A stretch of 64,000 bases of DNA from Rhodococcus gordoniae (GCF_001646655.1 NZ_LPZN01000018.1:62001-126000), one strand, 5' to 3'; shown: positions 18,656 to 30,994, counted from the first letter of the stretch. Notes: generated by a model not told the origin, from the letters alone. Program-made: numbers and translations.

Positions 18656-19728
18656 GCACCACCAGTTCCCGATTCGAGCTGCCCGAGTGTCCCGTCGTGA
18701 TGGGCATCGAGAGTTCGTGCGACGAGACCGGTGTCGGCATCGTCCGCTGGGTGGGCGACGGCACCCTCGAGCTGATGGCCGACGCGGTGGCGTCGAGTGT
18801 CGACGAGCATGCCCGATTCGGTGGTGTGGTGCCGGAGATCGCGTCGCGCGCCCACCTCGAGGCGATGGTGCCGACCATGCGGCGTGCGCTGGACGAAGCG
18901 GGGCTCGAGAAGCCGGACGCGGTGTGCGTGACGATCGGCCCCGGTCTCGCCGGGGCACTGCTCGTCGGTGTCGCGGCGGCCAAGGCCTACGCAGCGGCAT
19001 GGAACGTGCCGTTCTTCGCGATCAACCACCTCGCGGGTCATGTCGCGGTCGACACCCTCGAACACGGGCCGATGCCGCCCTGCGTGGCGCTGCTCGTCTC
19101 CGGTGGCCACACCCATCTGCTGCACGTCGAACATCTCGGCAAGCCCATCGTCGAACTCGGCACGACCGTCGACGACGCCGCCGGTGAGGCCTTCGACAAG
19201 GTCGCCCGTCTGCTGGGGCTCGGCTACCCGGGGGGTCCCGAGGTCGACCGGCTGGCCCGCGAGGGCGATCCCACCGCGGTCGTCTTCCCCCGGGGTATGA
19301 CCGGTCCGCGCGACGCACGCCACGACTTCTCGTTCTCCGGTCTCAAGACCGCGGTCGCCCGGTTCGTCGAAGCCAGGGAACGCGCGGGCGAGCCGGTGCC
19401 GGTCGCCGATGTCGCCGCGGGTTTCCAGGAGGCGGTGGCGGACGTGCTCACCATGAAGGCGGTACGGGCCGCGCAGGATCTCGGTGTCGACACGCTCGTC
19501 CTCGGTGGTGGAGCGACAGCCAACAGTCGGCTGCGCGAGCTCGCCGAGGAGCGTTGTGCCGCCGCCGGGATCACCCTGAGGGTGCCCCGACCGAAGCTGT
19601 GCACCGACAACGGCGTCATGATCGCGTCGCTGGGTGCGCACCTCATCGCTGCGGGCGCGCAGCCCTCCTCGCTGGGAGCCGCGACGGATCCGGGTCTGTC
19701 GGTGTCGGTCTCGCAGGTGGTGGCCTGA
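18652..19728 (+). CDS. tsaD: tRNA N6-adenosine threonylcarbamoyltransferase TsaD
   Basis: 358 residues. Catalytic subunit that transfers the threonylcarbamoyl group to A37 of ANN-decoding tRNAs. Signatures: [16 protein letters not shown] at the N-terminus, metal ligands in [38 protein letters not shown] and [14 protein letters not shown] start overlapping rimI. The C-terminal region faces the Hsp70-like gene 24 bases away, tail to tail. Confidence 0.97.
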   Translation: MSTTSSRFELPECPVVMGIESSCDETGVGIVRWVGDGTLELMADAVASSVDEHARFGGVVPEIASRAHLEAMVPTMRRALDEAGLEKPDAVCVTIGPGLAGALLVGVAAAKAYAAAWNVPFFAINHLAGHVAVDTLEHGPMPPCVALLVSGGHTHLLHVEHLGKPIVELGTTVDDAAGEAFDKVARLLGLGYPGGPEVDRLAREGDPTAVVFPRGMTGPRDARHDFSFSGLKTAVARFVEARERAGEPVPVADVAAGFQEAVADVLTMKAVRAAQDLGVDTLVLGGGATANSRLRELAEERCAAAGITLRVPRPKLCTDNGVMIASLGAHLIAAGAQPSSLGAATDPGLSVSVSQVVA

Positions 19729-19752
19729 GCCTTCCGATCGGGTCGTCCGGGC

Positions 19753-21417
19753 TCAGGTGGGGGCGATCGCCGAGGTGCCTGCTCCTGTCGTGGTCTCCGC
19801 TGACGTGCTCTCCTCCGTGACCGGCGCGATCGTCGAGGACGGCGACGCACCGGTGAGGGACGCGGCCGGCGACTCGACCGGTGACTCGACCGGTGACGTG
19901 CTCGACGGTGGCGTCGGGCTCACCCCGGTCCCCGGTTCGGTGGTCTCCGGATCGGTGGGAGCCGGGCTGGGGGTTGCCGGCGGAGTGCTCGGTTCGGTAG
20001 TGACCGGGGCCGGGGTGACCGGAGCTGTCGTGTCGGGGGCCGAGGTGTCGGGTGCCGTCGTGTCCGGGCTCGGCGTGGTCTCGGAACCCGGCGTCGTCGA
20101 CGGCCGCGTGGTGTCGAATTCCTCCCCCGCGGACAATCCGGGTGTCGGCACCTGATCGATCGGCGTGGGCGTCACGGTGGTGCTCGGCGACTCGGGCACG
20201 GTGGGCCACGTCTCGCGGGTGGCCGGAGCGGTGTGCTCGACGGTCGGCAGCGGCCACGGGACCGTTGTCGGCGCGAGGATGTCCTCGGAGTCGCGGGACG
20301 TCACGGGTTCGGGCGGCGGGTCGTGGGACGGGATGCCCGTCTCACTCGGGCCGGCCTCCTGTGTAGGGACGGCTCCGCTGGTGAAGCGCGGCGACACCCG
20401 GGCGTCGGTGCTCTCGCGGCCGGTGAAGTGCTGGGTGGCGAAACCGGCCATGATCGCGCTGAGTACCAGCAGCCCGGCGACCGCGCCGGAGACGCGGCCC
20501 GAGGATCTGTTCCCGGTGTTCGGCAGTGCGCCGACCACGGCGTATCCGGTGGAGGAGGGGGAGTCGCCCGACAGCGCCGCGCCGATCGCGGCGGCCGCTG
20601 CCGGCTCGGGGACGGTGATGATCTCGCCGTCGAAATCCGCCGAGACGGCTGTGGCGAGCGCGGGGGAGGCGGCTGCGCCGCCGACGAGTGCCATCGTGTC
20701 GGGCACCGGATCGGTGCTCGAGCAGATGCGCCGAGTGAAGACTGCGGCCTCGGCCGCGAGTTGGGCGGTCAGTTCGTCCAGTTCCGCGCGGGTGAGGGTG
20801 ACGGACGCGTCGGGGCCGGCCTCGGCGATGTCGATGCGGGTCGACGACGCGGTGGCGAGAGCCTCCTGGGCGCCCTGGCACCGGGCGGCGAGCAGTTCGG
20901 GGTCGATCTGCCGACGGGTGCGCATCCGTTCGGTGGCGGTGCGGACGTGATCGAGAACACGGGCGGCCAGGGCGTTGCCGCCGACGGTCTCGGTGCGTGC
21001 GGACCGCAGCAGGGTGCCGGTCTCCCGATCGAGAACGGAGACGGTCGTGCCGGTGGCTCCCATGTCGACGAGCGCGATCGCGCCGGGTTCGCGACGGACC
21101 CCCACGGTGTAGAGGTATTCGAGTGCGGCAGTGGTCTCCGGAACGAGGCGGACCATGTGGCCCGTCCGCTCCGCAGCCATGCGGATCTCGGTCGCCTGTT
21201 CCTCGGTGCGGTATGCGACGGTGACGGTGTCGGGGGTACCCGACCCCCGGGAGGACGTGAGCGAGACGGCGTCGAAGACGAGATCGCCGAGATCGCGGCC
21301 GGGCTGGGATTCGGCGGCGAGTCTGCGGAATTCCGTTGTGGGCGCGGTTGCAGCGTCGACGCGCAGGGCCGAGCCGACGCCGGAGGCGCCGACAGAGATG
21401 CCGAGCGACGTGGGCAT
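19753..21417 (-). CDS. Membrane-anchored Hsp70/actin-like ATPase with Pro/Thr-rich outer domain
   Basis: 554 residues. The first 290 or so resemble the nucleotide-binding domain of the Hsp70/actin superfamily: phosphate-binding DMGATGTTVSVLD, TVGGNALAARV, and adenosine motif ALVGGAAASPALA. There is no substrate-binding domain. A single membrane helix (about 308-328) follows, then about 225 residues very rich in Pro, Thr and Ser, predicted to lie outside the cell. GGAAGG precedes the ATG. The gene lies between tsaD and groES, transcribed away from groES. Related DnaK-like membrane proteins occur in Rhodococcus and mycobacteria without a settled function. A cell-wall or division role is only a guess. 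Confidence 0.8.
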   Translation of the reverse strand: MPTSLGISVGASGVGSALRVDAATAPTTEFRRLAAESQPGRDLGDLVFDAVSLTSSRGSGTPDTVTVAYRTEEQATEIRMAAERTGHMVRLVPETTAALEYLYTVGVRREPGAIALVDMGATGTTVSVLDRETGTLLRSARTETVGGNALAARVLDHVRTATERMRTRRQIDPELLAARCQGAQEALATASSTRIDIAEAGPDASVTLTRAELDELTAQLAAEAAVFTRRICSSTDPVPDTMALVGGAAASPALATAVSADFDGEIITVPEPAAAAAIGAALSGDSPSSTGYAVVGALPNTGNRSSGRVSGAVAGLLVLSAIMAGFATQHFTGRESTDARVSPRFTSGAVPTQEAGPSETGIPSHDPPPEPVTSRDSEDILAPTTVPWPLPTVEHTAPATRETWPTVPESPSTTVTPTPIDQVPTPGLSAGEEFDTTRPSTTPGSETTPSPDTTAPDTSAPDTTAPVTPAPVTTEPSTPPATPSPAPTDPETTEPGTGVSPTPPSSTSPVESPVESPAASLTGASPSSTIAPVTEESTSAETTTGAGTSAIAPT

Positions 21418-21462
21418 TGTTCACCTTCCGTGCGTGATCGACGACCAGGCGGTCGGCGCCCT

Positions 21463-21476
21463 ACCTCAGCTGAGGT
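21463..21476. promoter_or_regulatory. 14-bp perfect palindrome upstream of the Hsp70-like gene
   Basis: ACCTCAGCTGAGGT lies 46-59 bases upstream of the Hsp70-like start and 98 bases before CIRCE, in the divergent region. It is a possible regulator-binding site; the protein is unknown. Confidence 0.4.
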
Positions 21477-21573
21477 CACCGAACGATCACGCTCATCGGT
21501 TTCCGTTATTCAACCGTAACATAGCGCCGGGTTTTGTGCAGGTCGGCGTGTTTGCACCCGTTGCCCTTGAGCG

Positions 21574-21600
21574 CTGGCACTCGCGTGTATAGAGTGCTAG
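21574..21600 (+). promoter_or_regulatory. CIRCE operator (HrcA) of groES-groEL1
   Basis: CTGGCACTC, nine bases, then GAGTGCTAG: the CIRCE inverted repeat with one change per arm from the consensus TTAGCACTC-N9-GAGTGCTAA. It overlaps a probable promoter (TTGAGC 21568-21573, 16 bases, TAGAGT 21590-21595), so HrcA binding should block RNA polymerase. The groES start is 130 bases downstream. Confidence 0.92.
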
Positions 21601-21729
21601 TGACACCGAGCGCCGGCCCGGCACCCGCGACGACGGGACGCGTGCGGAGTCACCGTGATGACTGAACACACCCGTGTTCGAGAACAACGATTCTCGGACC
21701 CCAATACCCCTGAAAGTGGAGGGCTCATC

Positions 21730-22032
21730 GTGGCGAGCGTGAACATCAAGCCGCTCGAGGACAAGATCCTCGTCCAGGCCAACGAGGCCGAGACGACGAC
21801 TGCCTCCGGCCTGGTCATCCCGGACACGGCGAAGGAGAAGCCCCAGGAGGGCACCGTCGTCGCCGTCGGCCCCGGCCGCTGGGACGAAGATGGCGACAAG
21901 CGCATCCCGCTGGACGTCAAGGAAGGCGACGTCGTCATCTACAGCAAGTACGGCGGAACCGAGATCAAGTACGCCGGCGAGGAGTACCTGATCCTGTCTG
22001 CGCGCGACGTCCTGGCTGTCGTCGCCAAGTAG
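21730..22032 (+). CDS. groES: Co-chaperonin GroES (Hsp10)
   Basis: 100 residues, the same length as the M. tuberculosis protein and nearly identical over most of its length ([21 protein letters not shown]). It caps the GroEL ring with its mobile loop ([16 protein letters not shown]). The GTG at 21730 with GGAGG just upstream is chosen. An in-frame ORF start at 21655 would add 25 unrelated residues and lie inside the leader. Controlled by the CIRCE box. groEL1 follows 87 bases later. Confidence 0.97.
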   Translation: MASVNIKPLEDKILVQANEAETTTASGLVIPDTAKEKPQEGTVVAVGPGRWDEDGDKRIPLDVKEGDVVIYSKYGGTEIKYAGEEYLILSARDVLAVVAK

Positions 22033-22110
22033 GCCGCTTGCATTCCGCCCCGGTGTCCCGTTTCGGACCCGGGGCGGAATACGTTGGGGAACATCCGAGT
22101 CCAGGAGTAG

Positions 22111-23730
<1,620 letters not shown>

Positions 23731-23742
23731 GCGACCGGGCAC

Positions 23743-23773
23743 GCCTACGGGCCCGTCGTCCGGGCCCGTAGGC
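23743..23773 (+). terminator. First hairpin after groEL1
   Basis: A perfect 13-bp GC-rich stem (23743-23755 with 23761-23773) with a 5-base loop, beginning 13 bases after the groEL1 stop. No T-run. Confidence 0.7.
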
Positions 23774-23815
23774 CGCACCGGACGTGGAAGCCGTTCCGGG
23801 TGGTACGAACACAGC

Positions 23816-23855
23816 GAGGCCCCGCAGGGAATGTTCGCATTCCCTGCGGGGCCTC
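23816..23855. terminator. Strong 18-bp terminator hairpin between groEL1 and whiB3
   Basis: A perfect 18-bp stem (23816-23833 with 23838-23855) closed by a TTCG tetraloop. Being symmetrical it can act on both strands and separates the converging groEL1 and whiB3 transcripts. Confidence 0.85.
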
Positions 23856-23963
23856 CGTCGTGTCGGCGCATGCTCGCAGTCGCATCGTCGCGGTCGCATC
23901 GTCACGGTCCTGTCACCGCACGGTCACGACCGTGCGGGCGTTGTCACGGGACCGGTGACGGTC

Positions 23964-24257
23964 TCACACCGCAACCTTCCGCCGCCGTTGCCTCGTGTAC
24001 ATCTCGCGCTCGGTCTCCGACATGCCACCCCAGATCCCGTACGGTTCGGCGACGGCCAAGGCGTGGTCGCGGCAGCGGGCCAGCACGGGGCAGGTGCGGC
24101 ACAGCTCCTTCGCGCGGTTCTCCCGCTGGGCACGTGCACGACCGCGCTCACCGTCGGGGTGGAAGAACACGGAGGAGTCGACACCACGACACTTGCCGTG
24201 CATCTGCCAATCCCAGAGGTCCGCGTTGGGGCCGGGCAGTGTGTGTGGTGCAGGCAT
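23964..24257 (-). CDS. whiB3: Redox-sensing transcription factor WhiB3
   Basis: 97 residues. WhiB-family [4Fe-4S] regulator with the four cluster cysteines at 23, 53, 56 and 62 (C-x29-C-x2-C-x5-C). The sequence FFHPDGERGRAR and the turn motif GIWGG, followed by a basic C-terminal tail for DNA contact, match M. tuberculosis WhiB3 closely. In mycobacteria WhiB3 senses O2, NO and redox state through the cluster, binds SigA, and controls polyketide and lipid synthesis. ATG start with AAGGAG in front. Promoter at 24348-24377. Confidence 0.93.
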   Translation of the reverse strand: MPAPHTLPGPNADLWDWQMHGKCRGVDSSVFFHPDGERGRARAQRENRAKELCRTCPVLARCRDHALAVAEPYGIWGGMSETEREMYTRQRRRKVAV

Positions 24258-24778
24258 GGAGCACTCCTTTGCAGCAAGCTCGCGTGTGTGGGCGAGCGGA
24301 CCGTGGACACATCGGTATTCCCGCTGTGATCCGAATCAAACAAACTCACCGTAGGATCTGTATCGATTCGTCGTCAATATTTTCGATGAGTGGGATAGTC
24401 CATAACCGGAAGGCCAAGATTTAACTGCGAGAATATTTACTTTCGCCAGAAGTCATGCGTGTGCCCCGTGAAACGGGAGCAATCGGAGGCGCCCTCCGTG
24501 CCGGATGCGGGTCCAACGGCTCTTACTCGCTGGTAACAGGGCTGCCGAGGGTGGGTGAGGCCCTTTCTTGCGCTCGGAGCGCCGCGACGGCACGCTACAT
24601 GCAGCACGTATGTTTAACCCGATGTTTAACAAAATGTTCGGAAATCGCTTCGGGGGAGCGCTGCGTTCCAATAGTCGAGACTATTTGCGCTCCCGGTGAG
24701 AATTTCTCCGGCAAATGCCCGGCTCTGCCTCGGCAGCCTCTGCCTTCCACCGGGATCCGGAAGTGCGATGATTCCGCG
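24258..24778. other. 521-base divergent intergenic region between whiB3 and the Rv3415c-like gene
   Basis: It holds the whiB3 ribosome-binding site and promoter, an AT-rich tract (about 24,330-24,445), an inverted repeat CCCGT-GAA-ACGGG (24465-24477) and three ATGTT units spaced 12 bases apart (24610, 24622, 24634; the first two read ATGTTTAAC). The plus-strand frame is open back to 24455, but that part has many Cys and no coding character, so it is treated as non-coding. Confidence 0.6.
24348..24377 (-). promoter_or_regulatory. Probable whiB3 promoter
   Basis: On the minus strand TTGACG (24377-24372), an 18-base spacer and TACGGT (24353-24348) point towards whiB3, giving a 5' leader of about 85 bases. 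The surroundings are clearly AT-richer than the rest of the window. Confidence 0.55.
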
Positions 24779-25714
24779 ATGCCATCTTCCGACCGCCGGT
24801 CGTATACGACCGCGAGCACGTCCGACCGCCACGCGGTCCTGGTTTCTGCGGCCTTCGGCCCCACGCCGGGACTGCATCCGTTGCCGGCGGCCCACGGGCC
24901 GGAACAGGGCTGGTTGCGCGCTGTCGCACTGGGTGGGCAGGGACGCTATGCCGCTGCACGCGCCGAGCTCGCCCGGGTACGGGGAAGCGGTGGAGTGTGG
25001 TCGTCGTCGGCAGCAAGCACCGAGGCCTCCCTGCTCCGGCAGCTGGGCGGCCATCGCCTCGCCTCCGCATCGGACGGGCGCGCACTCGCCGAGGCGAGTG
25101 CGCTGCGGCGCGGGTCCGAGCGGGTCCTCGGCGTGTGGTGCGATGCCGCGACCGGGCTTGCCGCCGATGCACTCGGGCGAGGTCGCCTCCCCGTGTGCGG
25201 ATACCTCCTCGACCGATGCGCATCCGCCCTGGACGCCGCCGAAGCGGAGGCCGGTGAGCGGGCCTTCGTGCGGCAACGGATCCGGCTCGCATGGGTCGGG
25301 GCCGAATCCGCTCTCGCCGCAGGGGACTTCACCCGTGCCCGCAGTCACGCGGACCGCGCCGTGGAACTGGCGGACGGATTCGGGTCGATCCGGCACGGGG
25401 TGAAATCCGATCTCGTCAGGGCGGCCTCGCTGACCGGACTGCCCGACCGTGGCCCGGCGACGACGCTGGCCGCCGATGTTCTCGCGCGCGCGGAGGAACA
25501 CGGGCTGATCCCGTTGCAATGGGCGGCGGCGATGCTCCTCGTCGGACTGGGCGCCGGAGACGATGCGGGTCGCGTCCGTGACGTCGATGCGGGTCGCGTC
25601 CGTGACGTCGATGCGGGTCGCGTCCGTGACGTCGATGCGGGTCGCGTCCGTGACGTCTGCGCGACCGTCATCGGGCGGCGTGGTGGCCGGTTCGTGACCC
25701 CGTCCGCTCGCTGA
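24779..25714 (+). CDS. Rv3415c-like hypothetical protein with C-terminal octapeptide repeats
   Basis: 311 residues, ATG start. Helical and Ala/Arg-rich throughout, with TPR-like spacing: GWLRAVALGGQGRYAAARAEL, AWVGAESALAAGDFTRARSHADRAVEL. It matches the position and general type of Rv3415c, upstream of sigD in the same direction. Near the C-terminus four consecutive DAGRVRDV units are encoded by perfect 24-bp DNA repeats. The function is unknown; an adaptor role through TPR-like helices is only suggested by the pattern. Confidence 0.7.
   Translation: MPSSDRRSYTTASTSDRHAVLVSAAFGPTPGLHPLPAAHGPEQGWLRAVALGGQGRYAAARAELARVRGSGGVWSSSAASTEASLLRQLGGHRLASASDGRALAEASALRRGSERVLGVWCDAATGLAADALGRGRLPVCGYLLDRCASALDAAEAEAGERAFVRQRIRLAWVGAESALAAGDFTRARSHADRAVELADGFGSIRHGVKSDLVRAASLTGLPDRGPATTLAADVLARAEEHGLIPLQWAAAMLLVGLGAGDDAGRVRDVDAGRVRDVDAGRVRDVDAGRVRDVCATVIGRRGGRFVTPSAR
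25562..25657 (+). repeat. Four perfect 24-bp tandem repeats
   Basis: Units at 25562-25585, 25586-25609, 25610-25633 and 25634-25657 are identical and in frame, each encoding DAGRVRDV. The lack of any drift between copies points to recent expansion. Confidence 0.95.
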
Positions 25715-25734
25715 GTTCCGTTCGCGCGCGGGGG

Positions 25735-25763
25735 GTGACCCGATCGGTCGGTCACTGTAGTTA
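25735..25763 (+). promoter_or_regulatory. Candidate sigD promoter
   Basis: GTGACC (25735-25740) and TAGTTA (25758-25763) with a 17-base spacer lie just downstream of the Rv3415c-like gene. It makes the longest sigD start (25735) impossible for this transcript and supports a start at 25807 or later. Confidence 0.4.
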
Positions 25764-25809
25764 CTCTGGGGGTGTTCCACGGTCAGGTGGAATCCCGCCC
25801 GGGGGGGTG

Positions 25810-26421
25810 GTGCCGACTGTAACGCCAGGACTTGCGCAATCGATGACTGTTATGGGTGAGGAGCTGGACTCCGCGGTTGCTGCGGCTGCACAGGGCGACC
25901 GGGCGGCTCTCGCTCAGGTTCTTGCAAGTGTCCGGCCCCTCGTCGTGCGGTATTGCCGCGCTCGGGTCGGATCTGCAGAGCGCGGCCAGCTCTCTGCAGA
26001 CGACGTTGCACAGGAGGTGTGCCTGGCTGTGATGACCGCTCTGCCGAGATATCAGGACCAAGGCCGCCCTTTCATGGCCTTCGTATACGGAATTGCTGCT
26101 CACAAGGTCGCCGATGCGCACCGTAGTGCAGCCCGCAACCGTGCGGAACCGGTGGCGGATGTGCCGGAGGTGATGTCGCTCGACGACAGCCCGGAGGAAT
26201 ACGCGATCAACTCCGAGGCGGGCCGGCAGATGAAGCAGTTGCTGGCCATCCTGCCCGAGAAGCAACGCGAGATTCTCATCCTCCGTCTCGTCATGGGGTT
26301 GTCGGCCGAGGAGACGGCCGCAGCGGTGGGCAGTACTGCAGGAGCGATCAGGGTGGCCCAGCACCGGGCCATCGCGAGACTCAAGAAGGAAGTCACGAGA
26401 GCAGGTGAGCGGAATGGGTAG
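25810..26421 (+). CDS. sigD: RNA polymerase sigma factor SigD (ECF)
   Basis: 203 residues from the GTG at 25810. Region 2 is SADDVAQEVCLAVMTALPRY and AAHKVADAHR. Region 4 is LPEKQREILILR, then GLSAEETAAAVGSTAGAIRV, closely matching M. tuberculosis SigD. Similarity to that protein begins at about VTPGLAQSMT, so the start is near here. A GTG at 25807 and an ATG at 25843 are alternatives, with no strong Shine-Dalgarno to choose between them. It is followed and overlapped by its anti-sigma factor rsdA. In mycobacteria SigD acts in stationary phase and the stringent response. Confidence 0.92.
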   Translation: MPTVTPGLAQSMTVMGEELDSAVAAAAQGDRAALAQVLASVRPLVVRYCRARVGSAERGQLSADDVAQEVCLAVMTALPRYQDQGRPFMAFVYGIAAHKVADAHRSAARNRAEPVADVPEVMSLDDSPEEYAINSEAGRQMKQLLAILPEKQREILILRLVMGLSAEETAAAVGSTAGAIRVAQHRAIARLKKEVTRAGERNG

Positions 26422-27472
26422 GGGGCGTTTTTCGGGCGACGGCTTCGACGACGAGTTTCCCGACGACGAAACCTCCGTGGACCTCGCCGCCGTGCGTCGT
26501 GACGACACGCTGATCGATGCGATCGCGGGCAACGGGCTGGTCGAGACGAAGGACACCGAGGAGTACGAACTCGCCACTCTGCTCGCCGACTGGCGTGCGG
26601 AGATCCTGGCCGATCCGATGCCTGCCGGCCCCGACCTCGACGAAGTGGTGGCCGCCGTCCATCGCGAACTGGGGACGCGGGAAACGCTCACCGCAGCGCC
26701 GGAGGTACCTCCGCTGCGCCCGAGATCGAGGGGGCAACTGCGGTTGCTCCGTCCCCTCGCAGGTGCAGCAGCGCTCGTCGCCGTCGCCGTCGGCGCCGCG
26801 ACCGCGGTGTCCTACGGAGCCGAACCCGGCGACCCCTTGTGGGGCGTCAAGCAGGTCGTCTTCAGCGAGCAGGCGCAATCCACCGAGGCCCGGATCGACA
26901 CCACCTCGACCCTGGAGCGTGCCGAACAGCTGATCGCCGAGGGCAATGCGGAAGAAGCTCGCGAGTTGCTGACCTCAGCGGAGTCCCGCTCGGGCGACGT
27001 CCGGGACGCCCAGGAGCGCGACGCGCTCGGAGACTGGCTGCACCGTCTCGCCGATGAACTCGGCAAGATGATGCCGCAGCTGCCTCCACCGCCGGTCCCC
27101 GCGGTGCCCGCGGTGCCCGCGCCCGGTGTTGTCGTTCCTCCGCCGGCCACGGCTCCCGGCACGGAAGGGCAGCTGCCTGCCCCGTCGACCGGTGCGGAAA
27201 GCGGCACGACCGTGCCGCCCACTACCACGACGGTGCCTCCGACCATCCTGCAAGCGCCGCCGCCGGTGTCGAACACCACGACGCCGTCGCCGACCGCGCC
27301 GCCGCCACCGTCGAGCACGCCGGCTCCGTCGGTGCCCAGCGAGCCTCCTCCGCCCACCTCCGCTTCTCCGACTTCCGTTCCGACGACGACGGCATCGTCG
27401 CCGCGTCCGACGCAGAACGGACCGGGAACAGATCTCGCTCCGGCGTCCGTGACCTTCTCGGAAGGCGGCTAG
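26414..27472 (+). CDS. rsdA: Anti-sigma-D factor RsdA
   Basis: 352 residues. The N-terminal cytoplasmic part (about 1-110) contains the acidic and Leu-rich segment DDTLIDAIAG...LATLLADWRAEI that binds SigD in the family. A membrane helix runs at about 115-135 (LAGAAALVAVAVGAATAVS). An outer helical region and a long Pro/Ser/Thr tail of roughly 120 residues follow. ATG at 26414, overlapping the end of sigD by eight bases; a GTG at 26405 is possible. In M. tuberculosis RsdA is released by regulated proteolysis through ClpX-ClpP1-ClpP2. Confidence 0.9.
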   Translation: MGRGRFSGDGFDDEFPDDETSVDLAAVRRDDTLIDAIAGNGLVETKDTEEYELATLLADWRAEILADPMPAGPDLDEVVAAVHRELGTRETLTAAPEVPPLRPRSRGQLRLLRPLAGAAALVAVAVGAATAVSYGAEPGDPLWGVKQVVFSEQAQSTEARIDTTSTLERAEQLIAEGNAEEARELLTSAESRSGDVRDAQERDALGDWLHRLADELGKMMPQLPPPPVPAVPAVPAPGVVVPPPATAPGTEGQLPAPSTGAESGTTVPPTTTTVPPTILQAPPPVSNTTTPSPTAPPPPSSTPAPSVPSEPPPPTSASPTSVPTTTASSPRPTQNGPGTDLAPASVTFSEGG

Positions 27473-27477
27473 AAGTA

Positions 27478-27527
27478 CGAACGAACCCGGGCCCGGCAGC
27501 ATGTGCTGCCGAGCCCGGGTTCGTTCG
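27478..27527. terminator. Long bidirectional terminator between rsdA and DUF5319
   Basis: A 24-bp stem with one mismatch (27478-27501 with 27504-27527) and a two-base loop, starting five bases after the rsdA stop. It ends with TTCGTTCG. It serves both converging genes. Confidence 0.88.
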
Positions 27528-27568
27528 TGGAAGTGCCGTGATGCGTGGTCCGCGTGGGACGGGGTAGG

Positions 27569-29763
<2,195 letters not shown>

Positions 29764-29834
29764 TTTTCGCGTCCGCAGCAGGGTCCCGTTCCGAGTAGGA
29801 CGGGAGCATCGTCCAAGAGGAGAAAGGGGCGCGC

Positions 29835-30968
29835 GTGCGCGACCTCGTTGAAATCGGCATGGGTCGCACGGCCCGACGTACGTACGAACTGGGTGACGTG
29901 GACATCGTCCCGTCGCGCCGGACGCGTTCGTCGAAGGAGGTGTCGACGGCCTGGCAGATCGACGCCTACCGTTTCGACATCCCGGTGCTGGCTCACCCCA
30001 CCGATGCGCTGGTGTCGCCCACCTTCGCGATCGAGCTGGGCAAGGCCGGCGGTCTCGGCGTCATCAACGGTGAGGGCCTGTGGGGTCGTCATGCCGATGT
30101 CGACGCCGTCGTCTCCCGTCTCGCGGAGGTCGCGAGCACGGATCCGCGCGCGGCCGTCCGCTACCTGCAGGAACTGCACGCGGCTCCGCTGCAGGGCGAT
30201 CTGCTGGCCGCCGCCGTCGCACAGGTGCGGGATGCGGGTGTCACCACCGCGGTCCGCGTAAGCCCGCAGAACGCGCGTTCGCTCACGCCCGAACTCGTGA
30301 AGGCGGGTATCGATCTCCTCGTCGTCCAGGGCACCATCATCTCGGCCGAGCACGTGGCCCACGGTGAGGACGAGCCGCTGAACCTCAAGACGTTCATCTC
30401 GGAACTCGACGTGCCGGTCATCGCCGGTGGTGTCAGCGACCACCGCACCGCGCTGCACCTGATGCGCACGGGTGCGGCCGGTGTCATCGTCGGCTTCGGC
30501 TCCACGAAGCAGGCGACCACCACGTCCTCCTCGCTCGGCATCGGCATCCCGATGGCCACCGCCATCGCCGACGCCGCTGCGGCCCGGCGCGACTACCTCG
30601 ACGAGACCGGGGGGCGCTACGTCCACGTGCTCGCCGACGGCGACATCGAAACCGCGGGCGACCTCGCGAAGGCGATCGCGTGCGGCGCCGACGCCGTCGT
30701 GCTCGGGGCACCGCTGGCCCTCGCCGAGGAGGCGGCCGGCCGGGGCTGGTACTGGCCGTCCGTGGCCGGACATCCGTCGATGCCGCGCGGTGCTGCCGTC
30801 CGGATCGCCCAGGACGGACGCCCGGGCCTCGGCCGGGTGCTGTTCGGTCCGTCCGACGATCCGTCGGGCTCGCTCAATCTCGTCGGTGGTCTGCGTCGCT
30901 CGATGGCGAAGGCCGGATACTCGGACCTGAAGGAATTCCAGAAGGTCGGTCTGTCGGTCCGCGGATAG
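29835..30968 (+). CDS. guaB3: GuaB3 family IMP dehydrogenase-related protein
   Basis: 377 residues, GTG start behind GAGGAGAAAG. A CBS-less member of the IMPDH/GMP reductase family, found beside guaB in actinobacteria. N-terminus RDLVEIGMGRTARRTYELGDVDIVPSRR. Barrel segments include IAGGVSDHRTALHLMRTGAAGVIVG and HVLADGDIETAGD. The loop with the catalytic Cys of true IMPDHs reads GFGSTKQATTTSS here, so the cysteine is missing. It is therefore unlikely to be a standard IMPDH; its reaction is not established. Ends at the terminator at 30995. Confidence 0.9.
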   Translation: MRDLVEIGMGRTARRTYELGDVDIVPSRRTRSSKEVSTAWQIDAYRFDIPVLAHPTDALVSPTFAIELGKAGGLGVINGEGLWGRHADVDAVVSRLAEVASTDPRAAVRYLQELHAAPLQGDLLAAAVAQVRDAGVTTAVRVSPQNARSLTPELVKAGIDLLVVQGTIISAEHVAHGEDEPLNLKTFISELDVPVIAGGVSDHRTALHLMRTGAAGVIVGFGSTKQATTTSSSLGIGIPMATAIADAAAARRDYLDETGGRYVHVLADGDIETAGDLAKAIACGADAVVLGAPLALAEEAAGRGWYWPSVAGHPSMPRGAAVRIAQDGRPGLGRVLFGPSDDPSGSLNLVGGLRRSMAKAGYSDLKEFQKVGLSVRG

Positions 30969-30994
30969 AGCGGACTCTCTTCTCGGCACTTCCT

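Noticed and set aside
24455-24778. 5' extension of the Rv3415c-like gene to 24455
   Set aside because: The extension is Cys-rich, lacks coding character and crosses repeats in the promoter region; ATG 24779 begins the convincing part.
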